Assembly (NCBI GenBank): GCA_019454165.1
Contig: CP075367.1
Span: 441,971 to 505,970, forward strand
Reading direction: 5' to 3'
Length of the DNA: 64,000 bases
Source of the DNA: Anaerolineales bacterium
GTDB taxonomy: Bacteria; Chloroflexota; Anaerolineae; Anaerolineales; UBA11579
The notes under the pieces were generated by a model. It was given only the letters and a program-made list of their open reading frames with translations. It was not told where the DNA came from and ran no database searches. This document shows positions 54,387-62,336 of the stretch, piece after piece; within the stretch, counting starts at the first letter, position 1, and every line of letters begins with the position of its first letter. The translations under genes and the position numbers were made by a program.

Positions 54387-54743
54387 ATGTACAAATTAGT
54401 GATCCTGGTTGAGCCGCAAGATGATGCGGCTCATTTTGACAGCCGTTGGCCCCTGTTCCTGGCCGAGGCCGAGAAGATGCCTGGGCTGCGCCGCGAGGTG
54501 ACCAGCCGGGTGGACCGCGTGCTGCATGGCAGCTACGCAGTGCATCTGGTGCACGAGTTGTTCTTTGACTCGCTGACCGCGGTGGCGGATGCGATGGGCT
54601 CGCCCCAGGGGCAGAAGGCCGGCCAGGTGTTGCAAGACATCAGCGGCGGCAAGGTGACCTTGCTGTTCGCCGACCACCTGCAGGATGATCTGGCTCACTT
54701 CCGCCGCCACGGCGACGAGGCTCCGCCCGGAGACCGGGCGTGA
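54387..54743 (+). CDS. EthD-like small protein
   Basis: 118 residues. YKLVILVEPQDDAAHFDSRW at the start, PGLRREVTSRV, and VHELFFDSLTAVADAMGSPQGQKAG match the ferredoxin-like EthD fold. Role unknown. Stop overlaps the GTG of the M23 gene. Confidence 0.75.
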   Translation: MYKLVILVEPQDDAAHFDSRWPLFLAEAEKMPGLRREVTSRVDRVLHGSYAVHLVHELFFDSLTAVADAMGSPQGQKAGQVLQDISGGKVTLLFADHLQDDLAHFRRHGDEAPPGDRA

Positions 54744-55492
54744 CGCGCAAAGCCTGGCTGGTGGTTGCGGCCGTGGCGGCCGTGCTGCTCGCCGGCGTGC
54801 TGGGCGTCTATCTGTATAACCGTTATGCGCCTTCGCCCGGCCGCTGGGCGCTGTTCCGTGAGCTGCATACCGATCGTGAGCTGTTCGAGCAATATGCCAT
54901 CCGCCCGGGGATGCGCTGTGATGGCGCGCCGTTCGCGTTCCCCACGCACGGCGTCATCCTGGGCTTATGGAACCAGTCGTACCGTTTTGGGCATACGCAC
55001 ACCGGCCTGGATATTTTCTCTGGCACAGAGCCGGGCATCACGCCCATTTATGCAGCGTATTCGGGTTACCTGACCCGGCTGGATGACTGGCAGTCCACGG
55101 TCATCATTCGCATTCCCAGTGATCCACTCGAACCCGGCCGCCAGATCTGGACCTATTACACCCACATGGCCAATGTGGATGGCGAAAGCTTTGTTTCGGA
55201 GCAGTTCCCGCCCGGAACCCACGAAGTGTATGTCGAAGAAGGCACCTTCTTGGGTTATATGGGCAATTACTCCGGCGACCCGGGTGCACCGACCGGCCTG
55301 CATCTGCATTTTTCTGTCGTGAAGGATGATGGCGAGGGCGACTTTTTGAACGAGACCCGAATTATCAATACCTATGACCCCACGCCGTATTTCAATATGG
55401 TGGTGGATCACCAGAAGAATCGCAATGATGTGCCGATGTGCGAAGGCGTAATGACTTTTGAAGATTGGGATCTGGTAGGCGTGGATGAGTGA
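54740..55492 (+). CDS. M23-type peptidase-like protein, membrane anchored
   Basis: 250 residues. N-terminal transmembrane segment (about residues 5-25). The M23 zinc motifs appear as HTHTGLDIF (HxxxD) and HLHFSV near residues 89 and 190, typical of lysostaphin-fold endopeptidases that cut peptidoglycan. GTG start overlapping the EthD stop. Confidence 0.85.
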   Translation: MTRKAWLVVAAVAAVLLAGVLGVYLYNRYAPSPGRWALFRELHTDRELFEQYAIRPGMRCDGAPFAFPTHGVILGLWNQSYRFGHTHTGLDIFSGTEPGITPIYAAYSGYLTRLDDWQSTVIIRIPSDPLEPGRQIWTYYTHMANVDGESFVSEQFPPGTHEVYVEEGTFLGYMGNYSGDPGAPTGLHLHFSVVKDDGEGDFLNETRIINTYDPTPYFNMVVDHQKNRNDVPMCEGVMTFEDWDLVGVDE

Positions 55493-56051
55493 ACGAGTTG
55501 CTTTGATCGCGGGGGCGGGAACTGCGCTAGGCCAGGAGCTGGCCAGGCAGCTGGCCGCCCAAGGTTGGCGCGTGGCGCTGAACGACCTGCTACCCACGCG
55601 CATCGGCCCGCTGGCCGAGGAGCTGGCCGCGGCCGGCGGCCAGGCGGCCGCCTACCCGGCTGATCTGACCCGCAAGCTGGCCTTGCAAACCATGCTGCAG
55701 GGCGTGCTGGAGCGTTGGGAGCGCGTGGATGCGCTGGTCTTTATCCCCAGTGTGCGTCCGGAAGGCATCGTGCTGGATATGGACGAGTGGGATTGGCATC
55801 GCGGCATTGACGCTACGCTGACGGCAGGCTTTCTGGTGACGCAATCGGTTGGCCGGGTTATGCGTGAGATCGGCGGCGGCACAGTCGTGTACGCGGGGGC
55901 GGGCGAAGCGGGCTCGGCGGTGTATGCGGCCGCGGCGGCCGGGCTGCAGGCTCTGGCGCACAGCGCCGCGCCAGAGCTGGCTGGCCACAACATTCGCCTG
56001 GTGTGGCAGCCGGGCAGCAGCGCCGATGCAGTGTTGGCGGAACTGGGTTGA
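55485..56051 (+). CDS. Truncated, probably inactive SDR-family protein
   Basis: 188 residues. The N-terminal Rossmann motif GAGTALG is present, but the catalytic YxxxK is lost (VYAAAAAGLQ) and the C-terminal substrate region is short. Overlaps the M23 gene by 8 bases. May be a binding protein or a decaying gene. Confidence 0.72.
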   Translation: MSERVALIAGAGTALGQELARQLAAQGWRVALNDLLPTRIGPLAEELAAAGGQAAAYPADLTRKLALQTMLQGVLERWERVDALVFIPSVRPEGIVLDMDEWDWHRGIDATLTAGFLVTQSVGRVMREIGGGTVVYAGAGEAGSAVYAAAAAGLQALAHSAAPELAGHNIRLVWQPGSSADAVLAELG

Positions 56052-56090
56052 GCTGCGCGCTTTACAATTGGCTCATCTCAAGGAGTACGT

Positions 56091-56870
56091 ATGACCGACG
56101 ATAAACAACTCATTCTGGTTGAGATCAAAGAGCGGGTGGCCTTGCTGCGTTTGAACCGTCCCGAAGCCATGAACGCGCTCAACAGCGCGCTCATGATCGA
56201 GCTGATGGACAAGCTGGAGCAGTTGGACGCGGACGACAGCGTGGGCGCCTTCGTGCTCACAGGGGATGAGCGCGCTTTTGCGGCTGGGGCGGATATCAAA
56301 GAAATGGCCGAAGCTTCATCTGTGGAGCTGATGCTGAAGGGGCATATCTCGCCGTTCGACCGCATCAAGAAGATCACCAAGCCGATTGTTGCGGCCGTTT
56401 CCGGCTGGTGTTTGGGCGGTGGCAACGAGCTGGCCATGTCGTGCGACATGATCGTGGCGTCTGAAAGCGCCCGCTTTGGCCAGCCCGAGATAAACCTGGG
56501 CGTTATCCCCGGCGCGGGCGGCACGCAGCGCCTGACGCGGGCGGTGGGCAAGGCGCTGGCGATGGAGATGGTGCTGAACAACCGCACTCTCACCGCCGAG
56601 GATGGGCTGCGCCGCGGCCTGGTGAACCGGGTCGTGCCGGTGGAGCGTTACCTGGTGGAGGCCATGCAGCTGGCGGCCGAGATCGCCGCCCGCGCCCCGC
56701 TGGCGGTGCGCCTGGGTAAGGAAGCGGTGAACCGCGCCTTTGAAACGCACCTCGCCGACGGCATCCAGGAAGAGCGCCAATCCTTCTATTTCCTGTTCGC
56801 CTCTGAGGACCAGAAAGAGGGGATGCGCGCCTTTGGCGAGAAGCGCAAGCCCAACTGGAAGGGCAAGTAG
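56091..56870 (+). CDS. Enoyl-CoA hydratase
   Basis: 259 residues. LNRPEAMNALNSAL, AFAAGADIKEM and the oxyanion hole WCLGGGNELAMSCD, with the second Glu in FGQPEINLGVIPGAGGTQRL. Both catalytic Glu positions are present, as in true hydratases of fatty-acid or butyrate metabolism. Ribosome site AAGGAG. Confidence 0.93.
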   Translation: MTDDKQLILVEIKERVALLRLNRPEAMNALNSALMIELMDKLEQLDADDSVGAFVLTGDERAFAAGADIKEMAEASSVELMLKGHISPFDRIKKITKPIVAAVSGWCLGGGNELAMSCDMIVASESARFGQPEINLGVIPGAGGTQRLTRAVGKALAMEMVLNNRTLTAEDGLRRGLVNRVVPVERYLVEAMQLAAEIAARAPLAVRLGKEAVNRAFETHLADGIQEERQSFYFLFASEDQKEGMRAFGEKRKPNWKGK

Positions 56871-56894
56871 GCCAAGCTTTTGTGTAAACTAGTG

Positions 56895-57052
56895 TGGAGT
56901 TTTAAACTCGGCGAAGCCGAGTAAACTCCATAAGTTCGCCCATAGGGCGGACGTAGGCAGCGCAGGCGAGTTTATTTAGTTACACTGTAAGGTAGTTGCG
57001 TCAGCGGGCGCAGCCCGCTAGCAACTACAAAAGTCCGCCCGACAGGGCGGAC
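56895..57052. repeat. Nested hairpin repeats 5' of tRNA-Arg
   Basis: TGGAGTTT..ACTCGGC-GAA-GCCGAGT..AAACTCCA (56895-56930); GTTCGCCC-ATA-GGGCGGAC (56934-56952); GTAGTTGC..AGCGGGC-GCA-GCCCGCT..GCAACTAC (56992-57028); GTCCGCCC-GACA-GGGCGGAC (57033-57052). Confidence 0.65.
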
Positions 57053-57057
57053 GTAAG

Positions 57058-57131
57058 GCCCCGGTAGCTCAAATGGATAGAGCAGAGCACTCCTAAGGCT
57101 AAGGCTGTGGGTTCGAGTCCCACCTGGGGCA
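57058..57131 (+). tRNA. tRNA-Arg (anticodon CCT), atypical anticodon stem
   Basis: Acceptor GCCCCGG/CTGGGGC, D-stem GCTC/GAGC, T-arm GTGGG-TTCGAGT-CCCAC and loop CTCCTAA reading CCT. The anticodon stem GAGCA / GGCTA pairs only in its middle three positions (A-G and G-A at the ends), unusual for a working tRNA. 74 nt, discriminator A. Confidence 0.8.
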
Positions 57132-57136
57132 TATAC

Positions 57137-57160
57137 GTGGCGGCTGATGCCGCCACTTTT
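57137..57160 (+). terminator. Terminator after tRNA-Arg
   Basis: GTGGCGGC-TGAT-GCCGCCAC followed by TTTT. Confidence 0.8.
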
Positions 57161-57161
57161 A

Positions 57162-57197
57162 GGAGTTTCTACTCGGCTGCGCCGAGTAACGAACTCC
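57162..57197. repeat. Nested hairpin repeat 3' of tRNA-Arg
   Basis: GGAGTTT..ACTCGGC-TGC-GCCGAGT..GAACTCC, same design as 56895-56930. A degenerate echo of the GTGG..CCAC terminator follows at about 57223-57242. Confidence 0.6.
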
Positions 57198-57403
57198 AGC
57201 GCGATCATGAGAAGGATATGTAAGTGGGCAGCTGACGCCACCACTTAAAGGTGGATGAGGCCGAACGAAGCTCGGTCACGCAACTCCACACGCTGGTTCG
57301 GTACGTACTCGTAAGCGGCGCCAGGCGCTTGGCATTCAAGCCTATAAAATGTGAGTGCAATCTAGCGCATAACATTATTACATTAGAGCCTCCTCTCAAA
57401 CCC

Positions 57404-57431
57404 TTGACACAAGTTTCACAAACGCTATAAT
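57404..57431 (+). promoter_or_regulatory. Consensus promoter of unknown transcript
   Basis: Perfect TTGACA (57404-57409), 16-base spacer, perfect TATAAT (57426-57431): the best sigma-70-type match in the window. Confidence 0.75.
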
Positions 57432-57437
57432 CCCACT

Positions 57438-57478
57438 TGACGAGCGTCCGGGTGCCCCCCTCACCTGGGCGCTTGTCA
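57438..57478 (+). ncRNA. Candidate small RNA or leader with 5'-terminal 17-bp hairpin
   Basis: Starting at the expected +1 of the consensus promoter, 17 continuous pairs (some G-U) close a CCCCCCT loop: TGACGAGCGTCCGGGTG with CACCTGGGCGCTTGTCA. The C-rich loop could pair with Shine-Dalgarno sequences. It could alternatively be the leader of the following gene, which has its own TATAAT at 57537-57542. Confidence 0.45.
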
Positions 57479-57559
57479 TTTAAATCCATAGCGCCTGGCT
57501 CACTTTGTCCTCATGGCTCGGCGGGCTTAACGCTCCTATAATCACTGCAGGAGCATTTC

Positions 57560-59197
57560 ATGGACTCTTCGAAAGATAGCTCGATCATCTGGGCAGGCGC
57601 AATGTTTGGTGCGCTTGCTACGGCAGCGCTGGTTGGCATATTGGCCCTGGCTGAACCCTTGCTAGGGACGCCTTTCTTCCCCTTTGATCTTTTTGACGTT
57701 ATGGCACGCGTGCTGCCGGGTGGGCTGATCCGCTTTGTCATCGAGAACATGGTGGCGGTCATCCAGTTCCTGCAGCGCTTCCTGCCCATCGGCGACACCT
57801 CCACTGCGGCCAAGCTGGCTGAGCAAGCCATCGCCGTGGTGCAATTCATCGCCGCGGGCGCGGGGTTCGGTGCGCTGCTGGCCTGGCTGCAGCGCAAAGG
57901 CGGCAGCATCCAAACCTACGGCTTGATCGGCGGCCTGTTCCTGCTGGCCTTCACGCTGATGGTGCATGCCCAGCTGGGCATTGCGGCCGGCCTGGGCAGC
58001 CTGGCGCTGGCGGTGTTGTACCTGGCCTGGGGTGCGGGCATCGCCAAGCTGGTGCAAGCCTATGCGGCCCGGCCGGATGAGGCCGCCGCGCCCGAACTTT
58101 CGCGGCGACAGTTCCTGGCAGTCAGCGGTGCGGGCCTGGCCGTGACGGCGCTGGGCGCCTGGGGCGCCAGCCGCCTGTTCGGCACGCAGGCCATGCCGCC
58201 GCGCACGGACAGCACACCCGTGCCGGTGAGCGAGGATGACCCGTTCGGGGCGCGGCTCACCAGCGGGCCGGCGCAATCGCCCTCGCCGGAGGAGCTGGCG
58301 GCCCGCCCGGCGCCGGTGCGCGGCACCCGGCCGGAGCTGACCGCCAATGATGACTTCTACCGCATCGATATCAACACGCGCCCGCCCCAACTGAGCGAAG
58401 ACGCCTGGCAGCTGCAGATTGGCGGCCTGGTGGATACACCGATGCAATTCACGCTGCAGCAACTGCGTGACCTGCCTGCACAGACCCAGATCCTAACCAT
58501 GCAGTGCATCTCTAATACGGTGGGCGGCGATCTGACCAGCTCCTCACGCTGGACTGGCGTGCGTTTCAAAGACGTGCTGGCTTTGACTGGCATTCAGTCA
58601 GGGGCAGCCGGCGCCTACATCACCTCGGCGGATGGGTTTTACGAATTCGTCACTATGCAGGATATTGAGGACGAGCGCACGCTGTTGGTGTATGCAATGA
58701 ATGACGAGCCGCTGCCCTACGAGCACGGCTTCCCGCTGCGCATCTACATCCCCAACCGCTATGGCATGAAGCAGCCCAAGTGGATCCAGTGGATTGAACT
58801 GGTGCCTGAGCGCGTCGACGGCTACTGGGTTGACCGCGGCTGGGACCGCGAGGCCTTCGCTCACACGGTGTCGGTGATTGACACGGTGGTGGTCGACCCG
58901 GATGTGGGCGAGACCGGCCAGGCCACCTGCGGCGGGATCGCCTGGGCCGGCACGCGCGGCATCAGCCGCGTGGAGGTAAAGGTGGATGAGGCGGAATGGC
59001 TGCCGGCCGAGCTGATCGCGCCGCCGCTCAGTGAATTGAACTGGATCCTGTGGAAGTTCAGCTTCCCGTATGTGATGGGCCGCCGCGTGCTGCAGGTGCG
59101 CGCTTACGACAGCGTCGGCCAGCCGCAGGAAACGCGTAATGCACCGCCAGCGCCCAGCGGCGCCACCGGCATCCATCAGATCGTCGTGACGATATAA
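57560..59197 (+). CDS. Membrane-anchored sulfite-oxidase-like molybdopterin protein
   Basis: 545 residues. Residues 1-170 form four to five transmembrane segments. A Tat-like segment SRRQFLAVSGAG (near residue 180) precedes the oxidoreductase molybdopterin domain with the Mo-ligand Cys in TMQCISNTVGGD and C-terminal dimerisation domain (VDRGWDREAFAHTVS, KVDEAEWLPA). Resembles YedY/sulfite oxidase family enzymes with a fused membrane domain. Substrate unknown. moaA for cofactor synthesis is 3 kb away. TATAAT at 57537-57542, ribosome site CAGGAG. Confidence 0.88.
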   Translation: MDSSKDSSIIWAGAMFGALATAALVGILALAEPLLGTPFFPFDLFDVMARVLPGGLIRFVIENMVAVIQFLQRFLPIGDTSTAAKLAEQAIAVVQFIAAGAGFGALLAWLQRKGGSIQTYGLIGGLFLLAFTLMVHAQLGIAAGLGSLALAVLYLAWGAGIAKLVQAYAARPDEAAAPELSRRQFLAVSGAGLAVTALGAWGASRLFGTQAMPPRTDSTPVPVSEDDPFGARLTSGPAQSPSPEELAARPAPVRGTRPELTANDDFYRIDINTRPPQLSEDAWQLQIGGLVDTPMQFTLQQLRDLPAQTQILTMQCISNTVGGDLTSSSRWTGVRFKDVLALTGIQSGAAGAYITSADGFYEFVTMQDIEDERTLLVYAMNDEPLPYEHGFPLRIYIPNRYGMKQPKWIQWIELVPERVDGYWVDRGWDREAFAHTVSVIDTVVVDPDVGETGQATCGGIAWAGTRGISRVEVKVDEAEWLPAELIAPPLSELNWILWKFSFPYVMGRRVLQVRAYDSVGQPQETRNAPPAPSGATGIHQIVVTI

Positions 59198-59228
59198 AAA
59201 AAAGCCTCCCGTTCGGGAGGCTTTTTTT
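59196..59228. terminator. Bidirectional terminator after the molybdopterin protein gene
   Basis: AAAGCCTCCC-GTTC-GGGAGGCTTT with long flanking A and T runs. Confidence 0.92.
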
Positions 59229-59243
59229 GACATCAAGTTTGGC

Positions 59244-59651
59244 TTACTGAACCTGGAAGGTCAGCGTGGTCTCGAGGTCGCCATTCAGGTAGAGATCAAC
59301 CTTGTAGGAGCCATTGGGCCACAGCATGCCGGTGTTAGCCAGGTCGAAGGTGAGGATGGCGTCGCCGCTCTGGATGCTGACCTCGTCGATCAGGGTGTTG
59401 GGGGCTTCGCCGTCCACGTTCACCGCGGTCCACACGGCGCGCACTTCGGTGCTGTCAGAAGCGTTGGCGAGGTCCACGATGGCGTAGAAGATGTCCTCGG
59501 GGCCATACACATTGGTGGGCTGGGTGCCGGCCGAGTCGTAAGCCATATAGGCTTCCTGGAAGTTAGCCGTGCTGGCGCTAAAACCACAAGCCAGGGCGGT
59601 GATCGCCAGAACTGCAACTGCCAGTAAAACTTTGAAATTGACGTTCTTCAT
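59244..59651 (-). CDS. Small lipoprotein of unknown function
   Basis: 135 residues. Signal with lipobox ITALAC, then a beta-rich domain (YGPEDIFYAIVDLANASDSTEV, NGSYKVDLYLNGDLETTLTFQ) that looks Ig-like. No family recognised. Monocistronic or first after the bactofilin gene. Confidence 0.78.
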   Translation of the reverse strand: MKNVNFKVLLAVAVLAITALACGFSASTANFQEAYMAYDSAGTQPTNVYGPEDIFYAIVDLANASDSTEVRAVWTAVNVDGEAPNTLIDEVSIQSGDAILTFDLANTGMLWPNGSYKVDLYLNGDLETTLTFQVQ

Positions 59652-59704
59652 CTTTCTCCTAACGTACAGTGTTGCACAAGTTAACTGATTTTAGTCCCAT
59701 CTTG

Positions 59705-60148
59705 TTACTTGCTGGCAGAGTTATCTGCCTCAGCATCCGGTTCAGGGGTGGGCGGCGGTGTAAGCTCCAGCTCCACCGAACCCTCCATTTGGATCTGGCC
59801 GCGCAGGAACGCGCCTTCCTCGGTGGACATGGAAACGGTGACCACGTCACCCCATACGCGCCCGGTGGCGCGGATCTCGACCTTCTCGGCCAGGATGTCG
59901 CCGCGCATGGCGCCGGCTACGATGACGTGGCGGGCGCGCAGCTGCTCGCAGGTCACGCGGCCGGTCTGGCCGATGACCAGCAAGCCGTCGAGTTCGATCT
60001 CACCCTCGAAGGCGCCTTCCACGCGCACGCCGCCGCTGCCGGTCAGCTTGCCGCGCAGGTTGATGCCATCCGCCACGACGGAGGTGATGCGCTCAGTCGG
60101 CGGCGGGGCAGCCTGCTCTTTGGAGACGCTGGCTTTGCGGCGGAACAT
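59705..60148 (-). CDS. Bactofilin-family polymer-forming protein
   Basis: 147 residues. Right-handed beta-helix repeats (GINLRGKLTGSGGVRVEGAFEG, LLVIGQTGRV, VIVAGAMRGDI) are bactofilin features; bactofilins form stable filaments at the membrane. The ends are disordered. Its ATG overlaps the fabI stop by one base (TGATG). Confidence 0.9.
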   Translation of the reverse strand: MFRRKASVSKEQAAPPPTERITSVVADGINLRGKLTGSGGVRVEGAFEGEIELDGLLVIGQTGRVTCEQLRARHVIVAGAMRGDILAEKVEIRATGRVWGDVVTVSMSTEEGAFLRGQIQMEGSVELELTPPPTPEPDAEADNSASK

Positions 60149-60951
60149 CAGGCGGCGGGCGCCCCTTCTTCGCCGCTGTTGTCAGCGATGCCTACGGTGT
60201 TGAAGCCGGAGTCGACGTACATAACCTCACCCGTGATGCGCTTGGAGTGGTCGGACGCGAAGAAGAGAGCGGCGTTGCCTACATCTTCGATCGTCACGTT
60301 CTCGCGCAGCGGGGCGGCTTCGGCGAATTTGTTGTACAGGCCCTTGAAGCCCGAGACGCCGGAGGCGGCCAGGGTGCGGATGGGGCCGGCCGAGATGGCG
60401 TTCACGCGGATCTTGCGCGGGCCAAAATCGCGCGCCAGGTAGCGCACCGAGGATTCCAAGGCGGCTTTCGCGACGCCCATCACGTTGTAGCTGGGCACGG
60501 CCTTCTGGGAGCCGTAATAGGTCATGGTCATGAGAGAGGCCCACTCCGGCAGGTAGGGCTCGAACGCGCCGGCCAGGGCGGTAAAGGAATACACGCTGAT
60601 GTCCATGGCGGTGTGGAAGCCGGCGCGGGTGGTGTTGTAGTACGGGCCGCTCAGCTCCTCACGGTTGGCGAAGGCAACGGCGTGGACCAGGATGTCGATC
60701 TTGCCGTAGACCTTGTGGGCCTTCTCGGCCACGCTGGCAATATCCTCGTCCTTGGTAACATCGCAGGATTCGATGAATTTGCTGTTGATCGACTGGCCCA
60801 GGGGCTCAGCGCGCTTCTTGAGCACATCCCCAGCGTAGCTGATGCCCACATCCGCGCCGTGTTCGTGCAGCGCCTTGGCGACGCCCCAGGCGATCGAGCG
60901 CTCGTTGGCTACCCCGAAGATCAGGGCGGTTTTTCCTTGCAGTAAGCTCAT
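60148..60951 (-). CDS. fabI: Enoyl-ACP reductase (NADH), FabI
   Basis: 267 residues. GVANERSIAWGVAKAL at the N-terminus, HAVAFANREELSG, catalytic Tyr and Lys in YNVMGVAKAALE (Y-x6-K) and SAGPIRTLAASGV. Catalyses the last step of each fatty-acid elongation round. Ribosome site GAGGAG. Confidence 0.95.
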   Translation of the reverse strand: MSLLQGKTALIFGVANERSIAWGVAKALHEHGADVGISYAGDVLKKRAEPLGQSINSKFIESCDVTKDEDIASVAEKAHKVYGKIDILVHAVAFANREELSGPYYNTTRAGFHTAMDISVYSFTALAGAFEPYLPEWASLMTMTYYGSQKAVPSYNVMGVAKAALESSVRYLARDFGPRKIRVNAISAGPIRTLAASGVSGFKGLYNKFAEAAPLRENVTIEDVGNAALFFASDHSKRITGEVMYVDSGFNTVGIADNSGEEGAPAA

Positions 60952-60967
60952 GTTCTCTCCTCTTTGT

Positions 60968-61576
60968 TTATTGGCCGTCGGCCAATGGCAGGTCTGCCAA
61001 AAATCGCCAGGGTTTGCTCAGCCAGGGCTCGGGCGTGGCCCCCAGGCCCACACGGGGGCCGGTACGCACATGGCGGTCTGCCACGGCTTGGCCACGCTCG
61101 ATGAAGATTATAGCCTTCGGGTCGGTGAGGCTTAGGCGGTTGTGCCGGCCTGTGACGCCGAAAGCCTGGGTCAGCTTGCCGGGGCCGTTGGTCCACAGGG
61201 CGGCTGGGCGGCCTTTGCGCCGCCTGGCAATGAGTTCTAACCCCTCAAGCGGCTGCACGGCGCGTAGCAGAACGGCGTGCGGCACGTCCTCCGGCTGGGT
61301 GACCACGTTCAGCATCCAGTGGTTGCCGTAGGTGAAATACACATATGTGAAGCCCGGCGGGCCGTATAGCGGCTCGGTGCGCGGGGTGCGCCCGGCGCGG
61401 GCGTGGCAGGCCAGGTCACCCTCGCCGCAGTAGGCTTCGGTTTCGGTGATGATGCCGGTGATGCGGCGCACACGGCCATTGATGCGCTGCAGGTGCACTA
61501 GGCGTTGGCCTAACAGGCCGCGGGCCACCTGCAGCGTAGATTGCTCGTAAAAGGATAGAGGCAAGCGCGCAGCCAT
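60968..61576 (-). CDS. 3-methyladenine DNA glycosylase (AAG/MPG family)
   Basis: 202 residues. ARGLLGQRLVH, ITETEAYCGEGDLACHA (catalytic Glu), GFTYVYFTYGNHWMLN and NGPGKLTQAFGV are AAG family marks. Excises alkylated bases. The ATG at 61576 lies by the stop of the HAD gene (61578). Confidence 0.93.
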   Translation of the reverse strand: MAARLPLSFYEQSTLQVARGLLGQRLVHLQRINGRVRRITGIITETEAYCGEGDLACHARAGRTPRTEPLYGPPGFTYVYFTYGNHWMLNVVTQPEDVPHAVLLRAVQPLEGLELIARRRKGRPAALWTNGPGKLTQAFGVTGRHNRLSLTDPKAIIFIERGQAVADRHVRTGPRVGLGATPEPWLSKPWRFLADLPLADGQ

Positions 61577-61577
61577 A

Positions 61578-62336
61578 CTAGGCCGCCGGCTGGGCGGCCA
61601 GCGGCCCGGGCAACAGGTCGAGCAGGTCTGCGATGGCGCTGATCTGCCCAACGTCCGGGTCTTCGTACAAGCTGTTCCAGTTGAGCAGCAGGCATTGCAG
61701 GCCGGCGCCACGCGCGCCGAGCACATCGGCGTAATAGTTGTCGCCCACGTAGAGCACGCTGTCTTTGCTGACTCCTAGAAACTCGATCATGCGCAGGAAG
61801 ATCTCTTTGTCTGGCTTGTAGGCGCCCAGCTGGCTGGCGGCCAGAAAGAAATCCATATGCAGGTCCAGGGCCATGGCGTTCATCTCGGCGTGCACAGGTT
61901 TGGGGCGGTTGGTGAGCAGGCCGATGCGGTAGCCGCGCTGGCGCAGGGTCGCCAGGGCGGCGCGCGTCTCGGGCAGCACATGGCTGACGGGCGAATAGTT
62001 CTCACGCATGTACTCGTGCACCTGGGCGGCGTACTGCTGGGCCTGCGGCTCATCAAAGCCCAGCGAGAGCAGGCTGCGCACGCCGTAGTTCACCCAGAAT
62101 TCCTGCGTGCCTTCTTTGTAAGCGGTGATGTCGGCCTTGAGGTCATCTGAGCTGGCCCAGTACTGGTGCTCCCACAGCTGGCCGGCGCGGCGCTCGGCGG
62201 GCGTGAGCGGGCGGCCGCGCAACGTTTCTGCAAAGTCAGAGATGAAGGCGTGGGCATGCGGCTCGTTGTAGCGCAGCGTGTCATCCAGGTCAAAGACGAT
62301 CGTTCGGATAGGTTTCGGATCCAGGGGCTTAACCAC
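61578..62336 (-). CDS. HAD-superfamily hydrolase
   Basis: About 252 residues. Motif I FDLDDTL, motif II LLTNRP, motif III Lys in YKPDKEIF and motif IV GDNYYADVLGARGAG. A phosphatase of the phosphoglycolate/pyrimidine nucleotidase type; substrate unknown. The start is probably GTG at 62336 or TTG at 62339, overlapping the moaA stop, since no ATG fits. Confidence 0.87.
   Translation of the reverse strand: MVKPLDPKPIRTIVFDLDDTLRYNEPHAHAFISDFAETLRGRPLTPAERRAGQLWEHQYWASSDDLKADITAYKEGTQEFWVNYGVRSLLSLGFDEPQAQQYAAQVHEYMRENYSPVSHVLPETRAALATLRQRGYRIGLLTNRPKPVHAEMNAMALDLHMDFFLAASQLGAYKPDKEIFLRMIEFLGVSKDSVLYVGDNYYADVLGARGAGLQCLLLNWNSLYEDPDVGQISAIADLLDLLPGPLAAQPAA

Larger units (their letters stand above)
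56871..57559. other. 690-bp gap: hairpins, tRNA-Arg, possible small RNA
   Basis: Contains nested hairpins around tRNA-Arg, a terminator, and a strong promoter with a 5' hairpin (57404-57478). Open frames on the - strand through it are not supported. Confidence 0.7.
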
